NCBI RefSeq assembly: GCF_000337735.1
Contig: NZ_AOHX01000030.1
Location: 1-64,000 of the forward strand
DNA length: 64,000 bases
From: Natronorubrum sulfidifaciens JCM 14089
Lineage (GTDB): Archaea > Halobacteriota > Halobacteria > Halobacteriales > Natrialbaceae
Direction: 5' to 3'
The notes beneath the pieces were generated by a model. The model saw only the letters and a list, made by a program, of their open reading frames with translations. It did no database searches and had not been told where the DNA came from. A program made the translations under genes and the position numbers. Positions 55,850-64,000 of this stretch are shown piece by piece. Position 1 is the first letter of the stretch. Every line of letters begins with the position of its first letter.

Positions 55850-58483
55850 TCAGTCGTCGATCTCGATCGCTGGCCGACCGGGTTCGGCGTTTTTGAGGAC
55901 GCTGTCGTCGACAGCGTCAGCGCGAACGACCGACACCGGCGCGTCGAACTCGCGTTCGATCAGCCATGCGGCAGCTTCGAGGGCGTCGTGTTCGTCGTCG
56001 GGCTCGAGCGTCATCGACAGCGCTTCGCGTTCGGCCTGCAGGTCCTGCCCGTAGCTGGCGGCGGCATCGCCCTGTTCGCGGATGTGTGACTCGCCCATGA
56101 GTTCGCCGATCAGGTTGGGTGCGTCGCTCTCGATGGCGATCTCCAAGGCATCGTACTTCCAGTCGGGGGCGATGACGACGTCGATCGCCTGCGGATCGTC
56201 GATGCCGGCGACGTCGATGATCTGGCGGACGTCCTCGCGCGTGTTCTCGACCAGCTGACGGCGTTTCGAGACGTAGTCGTAATCGACGTTCGCGGTCGGC
56301 CACTCGGCGTCGACGACGAAGCCATCGTTACCGAGCGCATCGTGAAGCTCCTCGGCCAGATGCGGGGCGACGGGGGCGAGCAGTCGAACGACGGCCGCCA
56401 GCCCGCGCTCGTACGTCTCGGCGTGGGGCTCGGTGTAGTCCGCATACTGGCGCAGCGTCCGCACCAGATCCTGCGTTTCCCGCAGCGCCCGGTTGAACGT
56501 CAGGTCGTCGTACTCGTCGGTGGCGATCGCGATCGTCGCGTCGATCTCCGCGTCGACGTAGCTGGCGATCGCGTCGGCGTCGCCGTCGGGTTCGTTCGTA
56601 GTGTAGTCCTCGACCATCCCCTGCAGCCGCGTGAGGAAGGCGTACGTCGAGCGAACGCCCTCCTCGCTCCAGTCGAAGTCACGCTCGGGCTGGGCGGCCT
56701 GCATCATGAACAGCCGCGCGGTGTCCGCGCCGTACTCTTCGACGATCCGCTGGGGCGAGACGACGTTGCCTTTCGATTTGGACATCTTCTCACCCTCGAG
56801 TTGGACCATCCCCTGAGCCAACAGATTCGTAAACGGCTCGCGGTGCTCGAGTCCTTCGTTGTCGGCGATGACCTTCGTGAAAAAGCGCGAGTACAGCAGG
56901 TGCATCACGGCGTGTTCGATGCCGCCGACGTACTGGTCGACCGGCATCCAGTCGTTGGCCCGCTCCAAGTCGAAGGGAGCGTCCTCGAGGTCCGGCGAGA
57001 CGTACCGCAGGAAGTACCACGAGGAGTCGACGAACGTGTCCATCGTGTCGGTCTCGCGGGTCGCCTCGCCGCCACAGTCCGGACACGTCGTTGCCTTCCA
57101 CTCGTCGGCGGCGTCGAGTGGGTTCCCAGTCGTGTTGATGAACTCGGGTAACTCGACCGGCAGGTCCTCGTCGGGCACCATCACGGGGCCACAGTCGTCG
57201 CAGTGGATGACCGGGATCGGCGTCCCCCAGTAGCGCTGGCGGGAGATCCCCCAGTCACGAAGCTGATACTGGGTTGCTTCCTCGGCACTGTCGATATCCG
57301 CCGTCAGGCGCTCGCGGGCTGTTTCGCTGTCGAGGCCGCTGTACTCGCCGGAGTTGACGAGCACGCCGTCGTCGGTGAACGCCTCCTCGCTGACGTCCGG
57401 CACCTCGTCTTCGCTGGGGGCGATAACGGGTTCGATGTCGACGCCCATCTTCTCGGCGAAGGCGTGGTCGCGTTCGTCGTGACCGGGAACAGCCATCAGC
57501 GCGCCCGTCCCGACGTCAGAGAGGACGAAGTCGGCGACGTAGACCGGGATCTCCTCGCCCGTGACCGGGTTCGTCGCGGTCAGGCCCGTCTCGACGCCGT
57601 TGGGTTCGTCTCCCTCGGGATCGGCCTCGTGTTCGATGAACTCGTGAACGGCGTCGTCCTCTTCGGCGAGTTCCTCGCTGATCGGGTGGTCGGGCGCGAG
57701 CGCGAAGAACGTCGCCCCGAAGATCGTGTCGACGCGGGTCGTGAAGGCCTCGACGGGACCATATCCTTCGACTTCGAAATCCAGTTCCGCCCCGTACTGG
57801 CGACCGATCCAGTTGCGTTGCATCTGGCGCACCGAGTTCGGCCACCCCGCTAAGTCGTCGATCGACTCGAGCAACTCGTCCGCGTACTCGGTGATCTTCA
57901 AGAACCACTGCTCGAGTTCGCGCTGTTCGACGGGAGTGTCACAGCGCCAGCAGAGTTCGGCTTCGCCTTCGACCTGTTCATCGGCCAGCACGGTCTCACA
58001 CTCGGGACACCAGTTGACTTCGGCGTCCCGGCGCTCGACGAGCCCTTCGTCGTGGAACCGAGAGAAGAGCCACTGGTTCCACTGGTAGTACTCCGGCGTA
58101 CAGGTCGCAATCTCGCGCTCCCAGTCGTAGCCAAAGCCCATGGCCTCCATCTGGTCGCGCATCGTGTCGATGCAGTCGAACGTCCAGTCGCGCGGGTTGG
58201 TGTCGCGCTCTTTGGCCGCGTTTTCGGCGGGGAGGCCGAACGCGTCCCATCCCATCGGGTGGAGAACCTCGTCACCGGTCATCCGTCGGTAACGGGCGTA
58301 GGCGTCCGTGATCGTGTAGTTTCGGACGTGGCCCATGTGGAGTTTACCCGACGGGTACGGGTACATTCCGAGGACGTACGTCGGATCGTCGACGTCATCG
58401 GACGTCCGATAGGCGTCTTCGTCGTCCCACGCCTCCTGCCAGCGTCGTTCGACCGCTGCATGGTCGTATCCCGCGTCACTCAT
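55850..58483 (-). CDS. leuS: Leucine-tRNA ligase, bacterial type
   Basis: LeuRS charges tRNA-Leu and edits mischarged products. The 877-residue protein has the HIGH-like HMGHVRNYT (near residue 49), a zinc-finger region (CPECETVLADEQVEGEAELCWRCDTP), the CP1 editing domain (about 220-420) with TTRVDTIFGATF and GTGALMAVPGHDERD, KMSKS (KMSKSKGNVV, about 580) and the anticodon domain. The sequence is bacterial in type, as in other haloarchaea, implying ancient transfer. A minus-strand TATA-like TTATAAGGAGC about 30 nt upstream suggests a short leader. Confidence 0.96.
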   Translation of the reverse strand: MSDAGYDHAAVERRWQEAWDDEDAYRTSDDVDDPTYVLGMYPYPSGKLHMGHVRNYTITDAYARYRRMTGDEVLHPMGWDAFGLPAENAAKERDTNPRDWTFDCIDTMRDQMEAMGFGYDWEREIATCTPEYYQWNQWLFSRFHDEGLVERRDAEVNWCPECETVLADEQVEGEAELCWRCDTPVEQRELEQWFLKITEYADELLESIDDLAGWPNSVRQMQRNWIGRQYGAELDFEVEGYGPVEAFTTRVDTIFGATFFALAPDHPISEELAEEDDAVHEFIEHEADPEGDEPNGVETGLTATNPVTGEEIPVYVADFVLSDVGTGALMAVPGHDERDHAFAEKMGVDIEPVIAPSEDEVPDVSEEAFTDDGVLVNSGEYSGLDSETARERLTADIDSAEEATQYQLRDWGISRQRYWGTPIPVIHCDDCGPVMVPDEDLPVELPEFINTTGNPLDAADEWKATTCPDCGGEATRETDTMDTFVDSSWYFLRYVSPDLEDAPFDLERANDWMPVDQYVGGIEHAVMHLLYSRFFTKVIADNEGLEHREPFTNLLAQGMVQLEGEKMSKSKGNVVSPQRIVEEYGADTARLFMMQAAQPERDFDWSEEGVRSTYAFLTRLQGMVEDYTTNEPDGDADAIASYVDAEIDATIAIATDEYDDLTFNRALRETQDLVRTLRQYADYTEPHAETYERGLAAVVRLLAPVAPHLAEELHDALGNDGFVVDAEWPTANVDYDYVSKRRQLVENTREDVRQIIDVAGIDDPQAIDVVIAPDWKYDALEIAIESDAPNLIGELMGESHIREQGDAAASYGQDLQAEREALSMTLEPDDEHDALEAAAWLIEREFDAPVSVVRADAVDDSVLKNAEPGRPAIEIDD

Positions 58484-58800
58484 TGCTGTATAGATGTCCG
58501 AACTCGCTCCTTATAATGACTGCGAGGCGCGTACCTCGCCTCGAGGCCGTAATACAGGTCGGGACGGCGGCGAACCACCGCCGTTCGCACACCTGCTATA
58601 GTAACAACTGAAACGATTGACACACGCATCGCACAGCCGTCGTGCGATGCGGTGTGCATTGACTTTCAGTGGCTACTATAGTTATCCGTCGATGCACACG
58701 ACTCGAGTGTACTTCGAACAGCACACAAATCCGGACATATCGGCGTTTCAGGTCCTGTGTAGCCGAAATACTTGACCACTATGGCGACCTATACGGTGCG
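58484..58800. other. Intergenic region with a MITE-like repeat
   Basis: This 317-bp gap holds the leuS promoter at the left end (TATA-like around 58512-58522 on the minus strand), copy 2 of the palindromic repeat (58596-58681) and the promoter region of the following rightward gene. I see no ORF beyond these. Confidence 0.6.
58596..58681. repeat. Palindromic MITE-like repeat, copy 2
   Basis: An 86-bp element with near-perfect terminal inverted repeats CTATAGTARCMACTGAAA at both ends and a central perfect palindrome GCATCGCAC...GTGCGATGC. It carries no ORF. The palindromic CTATAG at each end could be part of the repeat or a target duplication; the flanks do not settle it. Confidence 0.8.
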
Positions 58801-59223
58801 ATGAGTCAGGAACGATTCACCACCGACATCTCGACCGCACTGGCCGACGAACTCGTCAGTATCGCTCGAACCGGACTCGGCGACGAGCTTCGCAGCGTCA
58901 TCTACTTCACGCCGACGACGTTCGACGTCCTCTACGTCAGACAAGACATCTACGAGTCGCACGAAGACGCTCGCCGCGCCAAATCACCGCTGGTCGACCT
59001 CGAGTCCGTCGGGTTCGTGGAAGCGCCCGTCCGCAGCGCGCTCTCGGGGTCCGACGGCAGCATCGAACTCGGCCCGTACTCGTTTACCATCCGGGTCCAC
59101 GACGACGGGTTCGTCGTCAGAAAACTCGTCGGTGACGTCGGCGTGCTCCTGACGACCGGCAGTATGGATATCGCGGCGTTCAGGGATGCAGCGACCGCGA
59201 TCGAACGACATCTGCGCCAGTAG
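58801..59223 (+). CDS. DUF7522-type haloarchaeal protein
   Basis: The 140-residue protein (MSQERFTTDISTALADELVSIARTGLGDELRSVIYFTPTTFDVLYVRQDIY) matches a haloarchaeal family of unknown function in which a strand pair RSVIYF/DVLYVR and a Glu-rich helix are conserved. No signal or membrane helix. ATG 58801 is chosen over a 44-codon extension that runs into the repeat. Confidence 0.75.
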   Translation: MSQERFTTDISTALADELVSIARTGLGDELRSVIYFTPTTFDVLYVRQDIYESHEDARRAKSPLVDLESVGFVEAPVRSALSGSDGSIELGPYSFTIRVHDDGFVVRKLVGDVGVLLTTGSMDIAAFRDAATAIERHLRQ

Positions 59224-59288
59224 GTGGTTTCGACAGCCGATAGTCGTTCACTGCGAACGGTCGCCGCACAGTCGCCGTCGTTCCCTTT

Positions 59289-59708
59289 TCACTCGATATC
59301 GATCTCTCGAGAGGACTCGCCGCTCGTGACTTTCGGGAGTCGGACCGTCAACACGCCGTTTTCGTGGCCTGCCGTGACCGACTCCTCATCGACCGGCTCC
59401 GGCAGTCGAATCCGACGACTCACCGACGTTCGAGTCCGCTCGCGTCGGAGGTAGTGGTCGTCTTCGTGTGTGAAGTCCGCTCCGCGGTCGGCGTCGAGGT
59501 GAAGGGTCCCCTCCGAGAGCGTCAGCTCGATGTCGGCGGTCTCGTAGCCCGGCAGATCGGCCGTGACGACGTACTCCTCGTCGGTATCGACGACGTTGAC
59601 CGGGACGGAGCCAGGGACCTGTAGCCCGCCGCTGGTCATCCCCGACTCGACCTGCTTGCTCACTCGGTCGAGCATCTCCTCGATCTCATCGAACGGGTTT
59701 CCTCGCAT
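59289..59708 (-). CDS. hsp20: Hsp20/alpha-crystallin small heat-shock protein
   Basis: sHSPs hold unfolding proteins and prevent aggregation. The 139-residue protein has the alpha-crystallin domain (residues about 34-125): VPVNVVDTDEEYVVTADLPGYETADIELTLSEGTLHL and the R-R-I-R-L-P-E-P-V strand, ending in TVRLPKV. The N-terminal arm is short and acidic. A minus-strand TTTATCC element 28 nt upstream predicts a leaderless mRNA. It is the second chaperone gene in the window. Confidence 0.93.
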   Translation of the reverse strand: MRGNPFDEIEEMLDRVSKQVESGMTSGGLQVPGSVPVNVVDTDEEYVVTADLPGYETADIELTLSEGTLHLDADRGADFTHEDDHYLRRERTRTSVSRRIRLPEPVDEESVTAGHENGVLTVRLPKVTSGESSREIDIE

Positions 59709-59784
59709 ATCCGAATCTACGCCCTCGAGCGGGATAAATTCTGCCCGGCACTCGAGGTCAGAAGACGGCTCGAACTCGAGTGCG

Positions 59785-60243
59785 CTATTCCGGCAGTGTC
59801 ACCACCCCATCGTCGAGCGCGTCGAGCAGCACGTCCCGTGCGTGGCCGTCCGGGTCGACGTTCTCGTAGACGGCCTGCACCTCGCCGTCGGCGAGGACAA
59901 ACGTCGTCCGCGTGGTCACGCCGCTGTCCCGCAGGTCGACGTCGAACGCGCCAGCGATCTCGGCGTCGGGGTCGGCCAGCAGGTCGAACTCGAGGCCCTC
60001 CTGCTCGCAGAACGACTGGTGGGAGTCGACATCGTCGGTCGAGACGCCGTAGACGTCGACGCCGGCCTCTCGGTAGGTCTCGCGCTCGCGCTGGAACTGG
60101 TTCGCCTCGATCGTACAGCCGGGGGTGTCGTCTTTCGGGTAGAAGTAGACGACTGTGGGCTCGTCGAACTCGAGCGTTACTGCCTCGCCGTCTTGGGTTG
60201 GTGCGGTCACGGTCGGGGCGTCGTCGCCTGCGGTGAGTGGCAT
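59785..60243 (-). CDS. bcp: Thioredoxin-dependent peroxiredoxin (BCP type)
   Basis: BCP-type peroxiredoxins reduce hydrogen peroxide and alkyl hydroperoxides. The 152-residue protein has the peroxidatic Cys in DDTPGCTIEANQF (about residue 43), a candidate resolving Cys in HQSFCEQEG (about 78) and the conserved Arg in TTRTTFVL (about 116). It uses thioredoxin or an equivalent reductant. A T-rich TTTTTC lies about 28 nt upstream on the minus strand. Confidence 0.94.
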   Translation of the reverse strand: MPLTAGDDAPTVTAPTQDGEAVTLEFDEPTVVYFYPKDDTPGCTIEANQFQRERETYREAGVDVYGVSTDDVDSHQSFCEQEGLEFDLLADPDAEIAGAFDVDLRDSGVTTRTTFVLADGEVQAVYENVDPDGHARDVLLDALDDGVVTLPE

Positions 60244-60308
60244 GGTCGTACTCCAGCGAGACGGAGAAAAACAGTTTGTGGTCTCCTCGCTGGCTTGGTC
60301 CTCGAGTC

Positions 60309-61121
60309 CTACCCGACGACGTGTTCGGTGTCGTACGATCCCAGTCGCCGAACCCAGCCCTTCTCGGCCAACGCCGCTACGTCCTCGATCGCTTCTTTCG
60401 TCCGCGCCTCGTAGAGGCCGGCCTCAATGTCGATGTGGAAGATGTAATCACCCAGTCGCTGGCCGCTGGGGCGGGATTCGACCCGCGTCAGATTGATGTC
60501 GCGGTCGGCAAAGGGCTCGAGTAGTTCGAGCAACAGGCCGGGATAGTTCGCGTTCGGGTAGACGACGAGCGTGGACTTGCCGCCGCCTTTCGAGCGCTCC
60601 TCGGCGGGGGCAAGCGCGAAAAACCGGGTCGCATTCGAATCCTGATCCTGAATGTCCTCGGCCAGCACCTCGAGGCCGTCGCCGCCGTTGTCGGGATGGC
60701 CGATACCGGCGATCGAGGGGTCGTCGCGGGCGAACTCGACGCCCTGTGCCGTGCTCGCGACGGCCTCGAGGGTGGCGTCGGGATACTCACGGTCGAGATA
60801 GGAGCGACACTGTGCCAGCGCCTGGGAGTGGCTGGCGATCGTGTCGAACTCCGACCCCTGGGCGAGCAAGGCGTGTCGAATCGGCGTCACGATCTCGCGG
60901 ACGACGGCAACGTCGTACTCCGAGAGCGCATCGAGGCTCTCCGTGACACTGCCTTCGATGCTGTTTTCGATCGGGATCACGCCACGGTCGTACTCGCCGC
61001 CGGCGACCGCGTCGACGATGGCCGTCACCGACTGCCGGAAGGCGATCTCGTCGCCGTTTGCGATGGCGGTGGCGGCCCGGTGTGAGTACGTTCCTTCGGG
61101 GCCGAGCGTAACTGCAGTCAT
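60309..61121 (-). CDS. pheA: Prephenate dehydratase
   Basis: PheA decarboxylates and dehydrates prephenate to phenylpyruvate, the precursor of phenylalanine. The 270-residue protein begins LGPEGTYSHRAA, has IPIENSIEGSVTESLD and the TRFFALAP substrate motif, and ends with an ACT domain ([38 protein letters not shown]) that binds Phe for feedback inhibition. No chorismate mutase domain is fused. Its leaderless-type promoter leaves no room for a Phe leader like that of pheS. Confidence 0.95.
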   Translation of the reverse strand: MTAVTLGPEGTYSHRAATAIANGDEIAFRQSVTAIVDAVAGGEYDRGVIPIENSIEGSVTESLDALSEYDVAVVREIVTPIRHALLAQGSEFDTIASHSQALAQCRSYLDREYPDATLEAVASTAQGVEFARDDPSIAGIGHPDNGGDGLEVLAEDIQDQDSNATRFFALAPAEERSKGGGKSTLVVYPNANYPGLLLELLEPFADRDINLTRVESRPSGQRLGDYIFHIDIEAGLYEARTKEAIEDVAALAEKGWVRRLGSYDTEHVVG

Positions 61122-61242
61122 TGGGTTGTGATACCGGGGACGGGATCAAAAGACCTCGGGTCCGGCGCGTCGGCGCGAGTACGCCCGAGACAGCCGGCGC
61201 TGTGCCACCGGCTCAGCGACTCGCTCACCGTGTTGCCGTCGA

Positions 61243-61608
61243 TCAGGCCGTCGCCGTGACGATCGCGTCCTCGTACTCGCTGATGGCTGTGAGGACTGCC
61301 TCGCGGTCGTCGACATCGACATCGAACTGCTCGAGCGCCGCCTCGAGGTGGGTTGCAATCGCGTCGAAATCAGATTTCGTGATTCCGAGGTCGTCGTGTG
61401 CGGCTTCCATGTCAGCACCCGTATACTCGACCGGCCCGCCCGCGACGGCGCTGATGAACTGGGTCTGGTGGGCCCGCTGGCGCTGCATATCGACGTCGTC
61501 GAAGTAGTGGGCGACCTGGTCGTCCGCGACGACACGGTCGTAGAATTCGTCGACGACCGCTTCGATCGCGTCCTGTCCGCCGAGTCGCTCGTAGAGAGTC
61601 TCGCTCAT
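61243..61608 (-). CDS. Group I truncated haemoglobin
   Basis: The 121-residue haem protein has the 2-over-2 globin pattern: MSETLYERLGGQDAI, the B-helix HYFDDVD with Tyr at the B10 distal position, QTQFISAVAGGP and the proximal His in EAAHDDLGI (about residue 68). It may bind O2 or scavenge NO. A TTTATG element 29 nt upstream on the minus strand indicates a leaderless transcript. It converges on pheA's gene neighbourhood and is divergent from hemC, which makes the haem precursor. Confidence 0.9.
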   Translation of the reverse strand: MSETLYERLGGQDAIEAVVDEFYDRVVADDQVAHYFDDVDMQRQRAHQTQFISAVAGGPVEYTGADMEAAHDDLGITKSDFDAIATHLEAALEQFDVDVDDREAVLTAISEYEDAIVTATA

Positions 61609-61728
61609 CCGCCCAAACGTACCGAGGTGACCCACATAAACTCACGGTCGAATATGTTCTTGAGAGTGGGGAGCGGCTGGCGTCCGACAAGCGTGCGCTT
61701 TTCATACCCCAAGCGCCGACTGGTGGCT

Positions 61729-62847
61729 ATGAGAACACGCGGATCGTTGCGATTGGCGACACGGGGGTCCACACTCGCCCGGCGACAGGCCTCGCTGGTG
61801 CAGGCGGCCCTCGAGGATCGGCGCTACGAGGTCGAACTCGTGACCGTCGACACCACGGGCGATCAGATCAGAGACGAGCTAATCCACCGACTGGGCAAGA
61901 CGGGGGCGTTCGTCCGCGAACTCGACGAACGCGTCCTCGAGGGCGACCTCGACGGGGCGATCCACTCGATGAAGGACATGCCGACCGAACAGCCCGAAGA
62001 GCTGGTGACCGCAGGGGTTCCCGAGCGAGGACCGCCGGGTGACCTACTCATCACACCCGACGGCGCGACGCTCGAGGACCTGCCCGAGGGCGCGACCGTC
62101 GGCACCTCGAGTCTCCGCCGACGCGCACAACTCCTCTCGGCGCGTCCCGACCTCGAGGTCGAGCCACTGCGGGGGAACGTCGACACGCGCCTCGAAAAGT
62201 TGCTCGCGCCCACACTGCAGGCCGAACACCAGAAGCGATCGGAGGCAGACAAAGAGCGCAAGGGCAACACTGGTGACGATGACTTCGAACCCGAGTTCGA
62301 CCAGACCGTCGACGACTGGTTCGACGGCCTTTCGGAACTCGAAAAGCAGGCGCTCGGCCGCGAGGTCGACGTCGAGTACGACGCCATCGTGCTCGCACAG
62401 GCCGGCCTCGAGCGCAGCGGCTTCGACCACTACGTCGACGCCTATGAACTCCCGACATCGACGTTCGTCCCCGCGCCGGGACAGGGTGCGCTCGCAGTGA
62501 CGGCGACCGACGGCGAGACGGCCCGCGAGATCCAATCCGTGATCGACCACCCGCGCAGTCGCGTCGAGACGACGGTCGAACGAACCATCCTCGCAGAACT
62601 GGGTGGCGGCTGTATCGCGCCGGTCGGCATCTACGCGATCCTGCAAGGCGAGTATGTCCGCGCGACCGTGAACGTCTTCGATCAAGACGGCAAAGAGTCC
62701 GTGACCGGCAGCCGGGACCTGCCCGTCGAGAACCACGCCGAAGCGGCCCGCGAGTTCGCCCGGGATCTGGCGGATCGCGGCGCGGCGGAACTGATCGACC
62801 AAGCTCGTGATGAGAGCGACGACGAGGACGCACCGGAGGGGACGTAG
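61729..62847 (+). CDS. hemC: Hydroxymethylbilane synthase (porphobilinogen deaminase)
   Basis: HemC polymerises four porphobilinogens to hydroxymethylbilane. The 372-residue protein has LRLATRGSTLARRQ, HSMKDMPTE, GTSSLRRRAQLL and the dipyrromethane-binding Cys in LGGGCIAPVG. Compared with the usual enzyme it carries an acidic insertion of about 55-60 residues after RGNVDTRLEKL (about residues 160-218) before YDAIVLAQAGL. The stop abuts the SUMT start. A TTTTCATA element 27 nt upstream of ATG 61729 suggests a leaderless operon mRNA. Confidence 0.94.
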   Translation: MRTRGSLRLATRGSTLARRQASLVQAALEDRRYEVELVTVDTTGDQIRDELIHRLGKTGAFVRELDERVLEGDLDGAIHSMKDMPTEQPEELVTAGVPERGPPGDLLITPDGATLEDLPEGATVGTSSLRRRAQLLSARPDLEVEPLRGNVDTRLEKLLAPTLQAEHQKRSEADKERKGNTGDDDFEPEFDQTVDDWFDGLSELEKQALGREVDVEYDAIVLAQAGLERSGFDHYVDAYELPTSTFVPAPGQGALAVTATDGETAREIQSVIDHPRSRVETTVERTILAELGGGCIAPVGIYAILQGEYVRATVNVFDQDGKESVTGSRDLPVENHAEAAREFARDLADRGAAELIDQARDESDDEDAPEGT

Positions 62848-63657
62848 ATGCCAGCGACGGACGCCACTAACGGCATCGCTCCCGAACCCGGAACCGTCTA
62901 CCTCGTCGGAAGCGGTCCCGGCGACCCCGACCTGCTGACCGTAAAGGCAACGCGGCTGCTCGAGGCAGCCGACGTCGTCCTCCACGACAAACTCCCCGGC
63001 CCGAAGATCATCGAGCGCCTGCCCGAAGCCCGGCGCGAGGACGTCGGCAAGCGCGCCGGCGGCGAACGCACGCCCCAGTCGGAGATCAACGAGCGACTCG
63101 TCGAACTCGCCCGCGAGGGGAAGTCGGTCGTCCGGCTCAAAGGCGGCGACTCGTTCGTCTTCGGCCGCGGCGGCGAGGAAGCCGAGTATCTGGCTGCCCA
63201 CGACATCCCGTTCGAGGTCGTCCCCGCCGTCACGTCGGCCATCGCCGCGCCCGCGGTCGCTGGCATTCCGGTCACCCACCGCGATCACGCCTCTTCAGTC
63301 TCGTTCGTCACCGGCCACGAGGACCCGACCAAAGACGAGTCGAGCGTCGACTGGGATGCGCTGGCCGCCACCGGCGGCACCATCGTCGTCCTGATGGGCG
63401 TCGGTCGGTTGCCAGACTACACGACGGCGCTACTCGAGGCCGGGATGGCCCCCGAGACGCCGGTCGCACTGATCGAACGCGGCACGTGGCCGGGCCAACA
63501 GGTTGCGACGGGCACCCTCGAGACCATCGTCGACGTCCGTGACGCCGAAGACATCTCGCCGCCGGCCGTGACCGTGATCGGCGACGTCGCCGGCACCCGC
63601 GAGTCGGTCGTCGAGTTCCTTCGGAACGACTACGGCGACACACGCGAGGAGAGCTAG
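62848..63657 (+). CDS. cobA: Uroporphyrinogen-III C-methyltransferase
   Basis: SUMT adds two methyls from SAM to uroporphyrinogen III, making precorrin-2 for sirohaem or cobalamin. The 269-residue protein has GSGPGDPDLLTVKATRLLEAADVV, the substrate motif RLKGGDSFVFGRGGEEA, VTSAIAAPA and ERGTWPGQQ near the end. Its ATG follows the hemC stop with no gap. Haloarchaea make haem from sirohaem through the alternative pathway, so this gene could feed haem as well as cobalamin. Confidence 0.94.
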   Translation: MPATDATNGIAPEPGTVYLVGSGPGDPDLLTVKATRLLEAADVVLHDKLPGPKIIERLPEARREDVGKRAGGERTPQSEINERLVELAREGKSVVRLKGGDSFVFGRGGEEAEYLAAHDIPFEVVPAVTSAIAAPAVAGIPVTHRDHASSVSFVTGHEDPTKDESSVDWDALAATGGTIVVLMGVGRLPDYTTALLEAGMAPETPVALIERGTWPGQQVATGTLETIVDVRDAEDISPPAVTVIGDVAGTRESVVEFLRNDYGDTREES

Positions 63658-63667
63658 TACGAACGTC

Positions 63668-64000
63668 ATGAGTGACACACCCACCGTCGCCGTCTTTCGC
63701 CCGGATGACGACCGCCTCACCGACGCCGTCGCCCTGCTCGAGGGCGTGGGCGCGTCGCCCGTCGCCGACCCGATGTTGGCCGTCGAGGAAACCGACGCGA
63801 CGCCGCGGACCGACGCCGACTACGTGATCCTCACGAGCAAAACCGGCGCGGAACTCGTCTCCGCGGCCGGCTGGGAACCCGGCGATGCCACCGTCTGTGC
63901 GATCGGTCCCGCGACCGCCGACGCGCTCCGCGAGGAGGGCTACACCGTCGATATCGTCCCCGAGAAGTACACCTCGAGCGGCCTCGTCGCGACCCTCGAG
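63668..64000 (+). CDS. hemD: Uroporphyrinogen-III synthase, partial
   Basis: HemD cyclises hydroxymethylbilane to uroporphyrinogen III. The first 111 residues are visible (MSDTPTVAVFRPDDDRL...), with YVILTSKTGAELVSAAG and AIGPATADALREEGY, weakly conserved as usual in HemD. The gene starts 10 bp after SUMT and runs off the right edge of the window. Its place in hemC-SUMT-hemD supports the call. Confidence 0.85.
   Translation, partial: MSDTPTVAVFRPDDDRLTDAVALLEGVGASPVADPMLAVEETDATPRTDADYVILTSKTGAELVSAAGWEPGDATVCAIGPATADALREEGYTVDIVPEKYTSSGLVATLE

Noticed and set aside
1-64000. tRNA, rRNA, CRISPR, prophage or IS transposase
   Set aside because: I looked for T-loop GTTCRANNC patterns, regular 30-bp repeats and transposase or integrase motifs and saw none that hold up. 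A dedicated scan (tRNAscan, CRT) could still find a missed tRNA.

Overview
The window is a 64 kb piece of a haloarchaeal chromosome (class Halobacteria). The evidence is a GC-rich sequence, very acidic proteins, constant CTCGAG (Leu-Glu) hexamers, TATA boxes about 26-30 nt upstream of start codons (leaderless transcripts), and archaeal marker genes: TATA-binding protein, MC1 chromatin protein, Orc1/Cdc6, thermosome, RIO1, archaeal-type PheS/PheT and the tRNA G10 methyltransferase. The style suggests the Natrialba/Natrinema/Haloterrigena side of the class, but that is inference. Bases 6-24 are the 19-bp Tn5/Nextera mosaic end, so the left edge is a library artefact and the first gene is cut there.

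Layout. 0-5 kb: a seven-PAS membrane sensor (C-terminus missing), a HalOD1 protein and a pseudo-receiver/PAS protein. 4.5-8.5 kb: S-adenosylhomocysteine hydrolase and an MTA/SAH deaminase either side of a secreted, sequon-rich protein. 8.6-12.5 kb: a SpoIIM-type membrane protein, a CopA copper ATPase and a small tail-anchored protein with TTCGTNACGAA operators. 12.7-16.8 kb: hisG, a winged-helix protein, tbp, trmG10 and a methyltransferase. 16.9-20.5 kb: pheST behind a candidate Phe leader peptide and nested hairpins. 20.7-29.1 kb: an AbrB-like protein, MC1, an amidase, an HhH-MutS ATPase, an Orc1/Cdc6 paralogue and secreted proteins. 29.2-38.2 kb: uvrB, a decayed von Willebrand A gene with two in-frame stops, a GNAT, a SUI1-family protein and uvrC. 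38-48.5 kb: an ABC exporter, a Get3/ArsA ATPase, an MFS permease, NAD-dependent ligA, a 2Fe-2S protein, then rio1-phosphoesterase-KH (ribosome maturation). 48.8-58.5 kb: an AtoE-type transporter, a second MFS permease, a thermosome subunit, an alanine dehydrogenase/ornithine cyclodeaminase homologue, a DUF2071 protein and bacterial-type leuS. 58.8-64 kb: Hsp20, peroxiredoxin, pheA, truncated haemoglobin and the hemC-SUMT-hemD tetrapyrrole operon (hemD cut by the right edge).

Most of this is core housekeeping with no prophage, insertion sequence, CRISPR array, rRNA or tRNA that I can see. The most unusual feature is upstream of pheST: a leaderless 28-codon ORF ending GFGFFFAR-stop, whose last codons form one arm of a hairpin that competes with a strong downstream hairpin. 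This resembles bacterial ribosome-mediated attenuation of pheST but sits in an archaeon. Other leads are the TTCGTNACGAA operators around copA, a perfectly symmetric TATA box on tbp, two copies of an 85-bp palindromic MITE-like repeat, and the vWA gene broken by TGA and TAG in an otherwise open frame.
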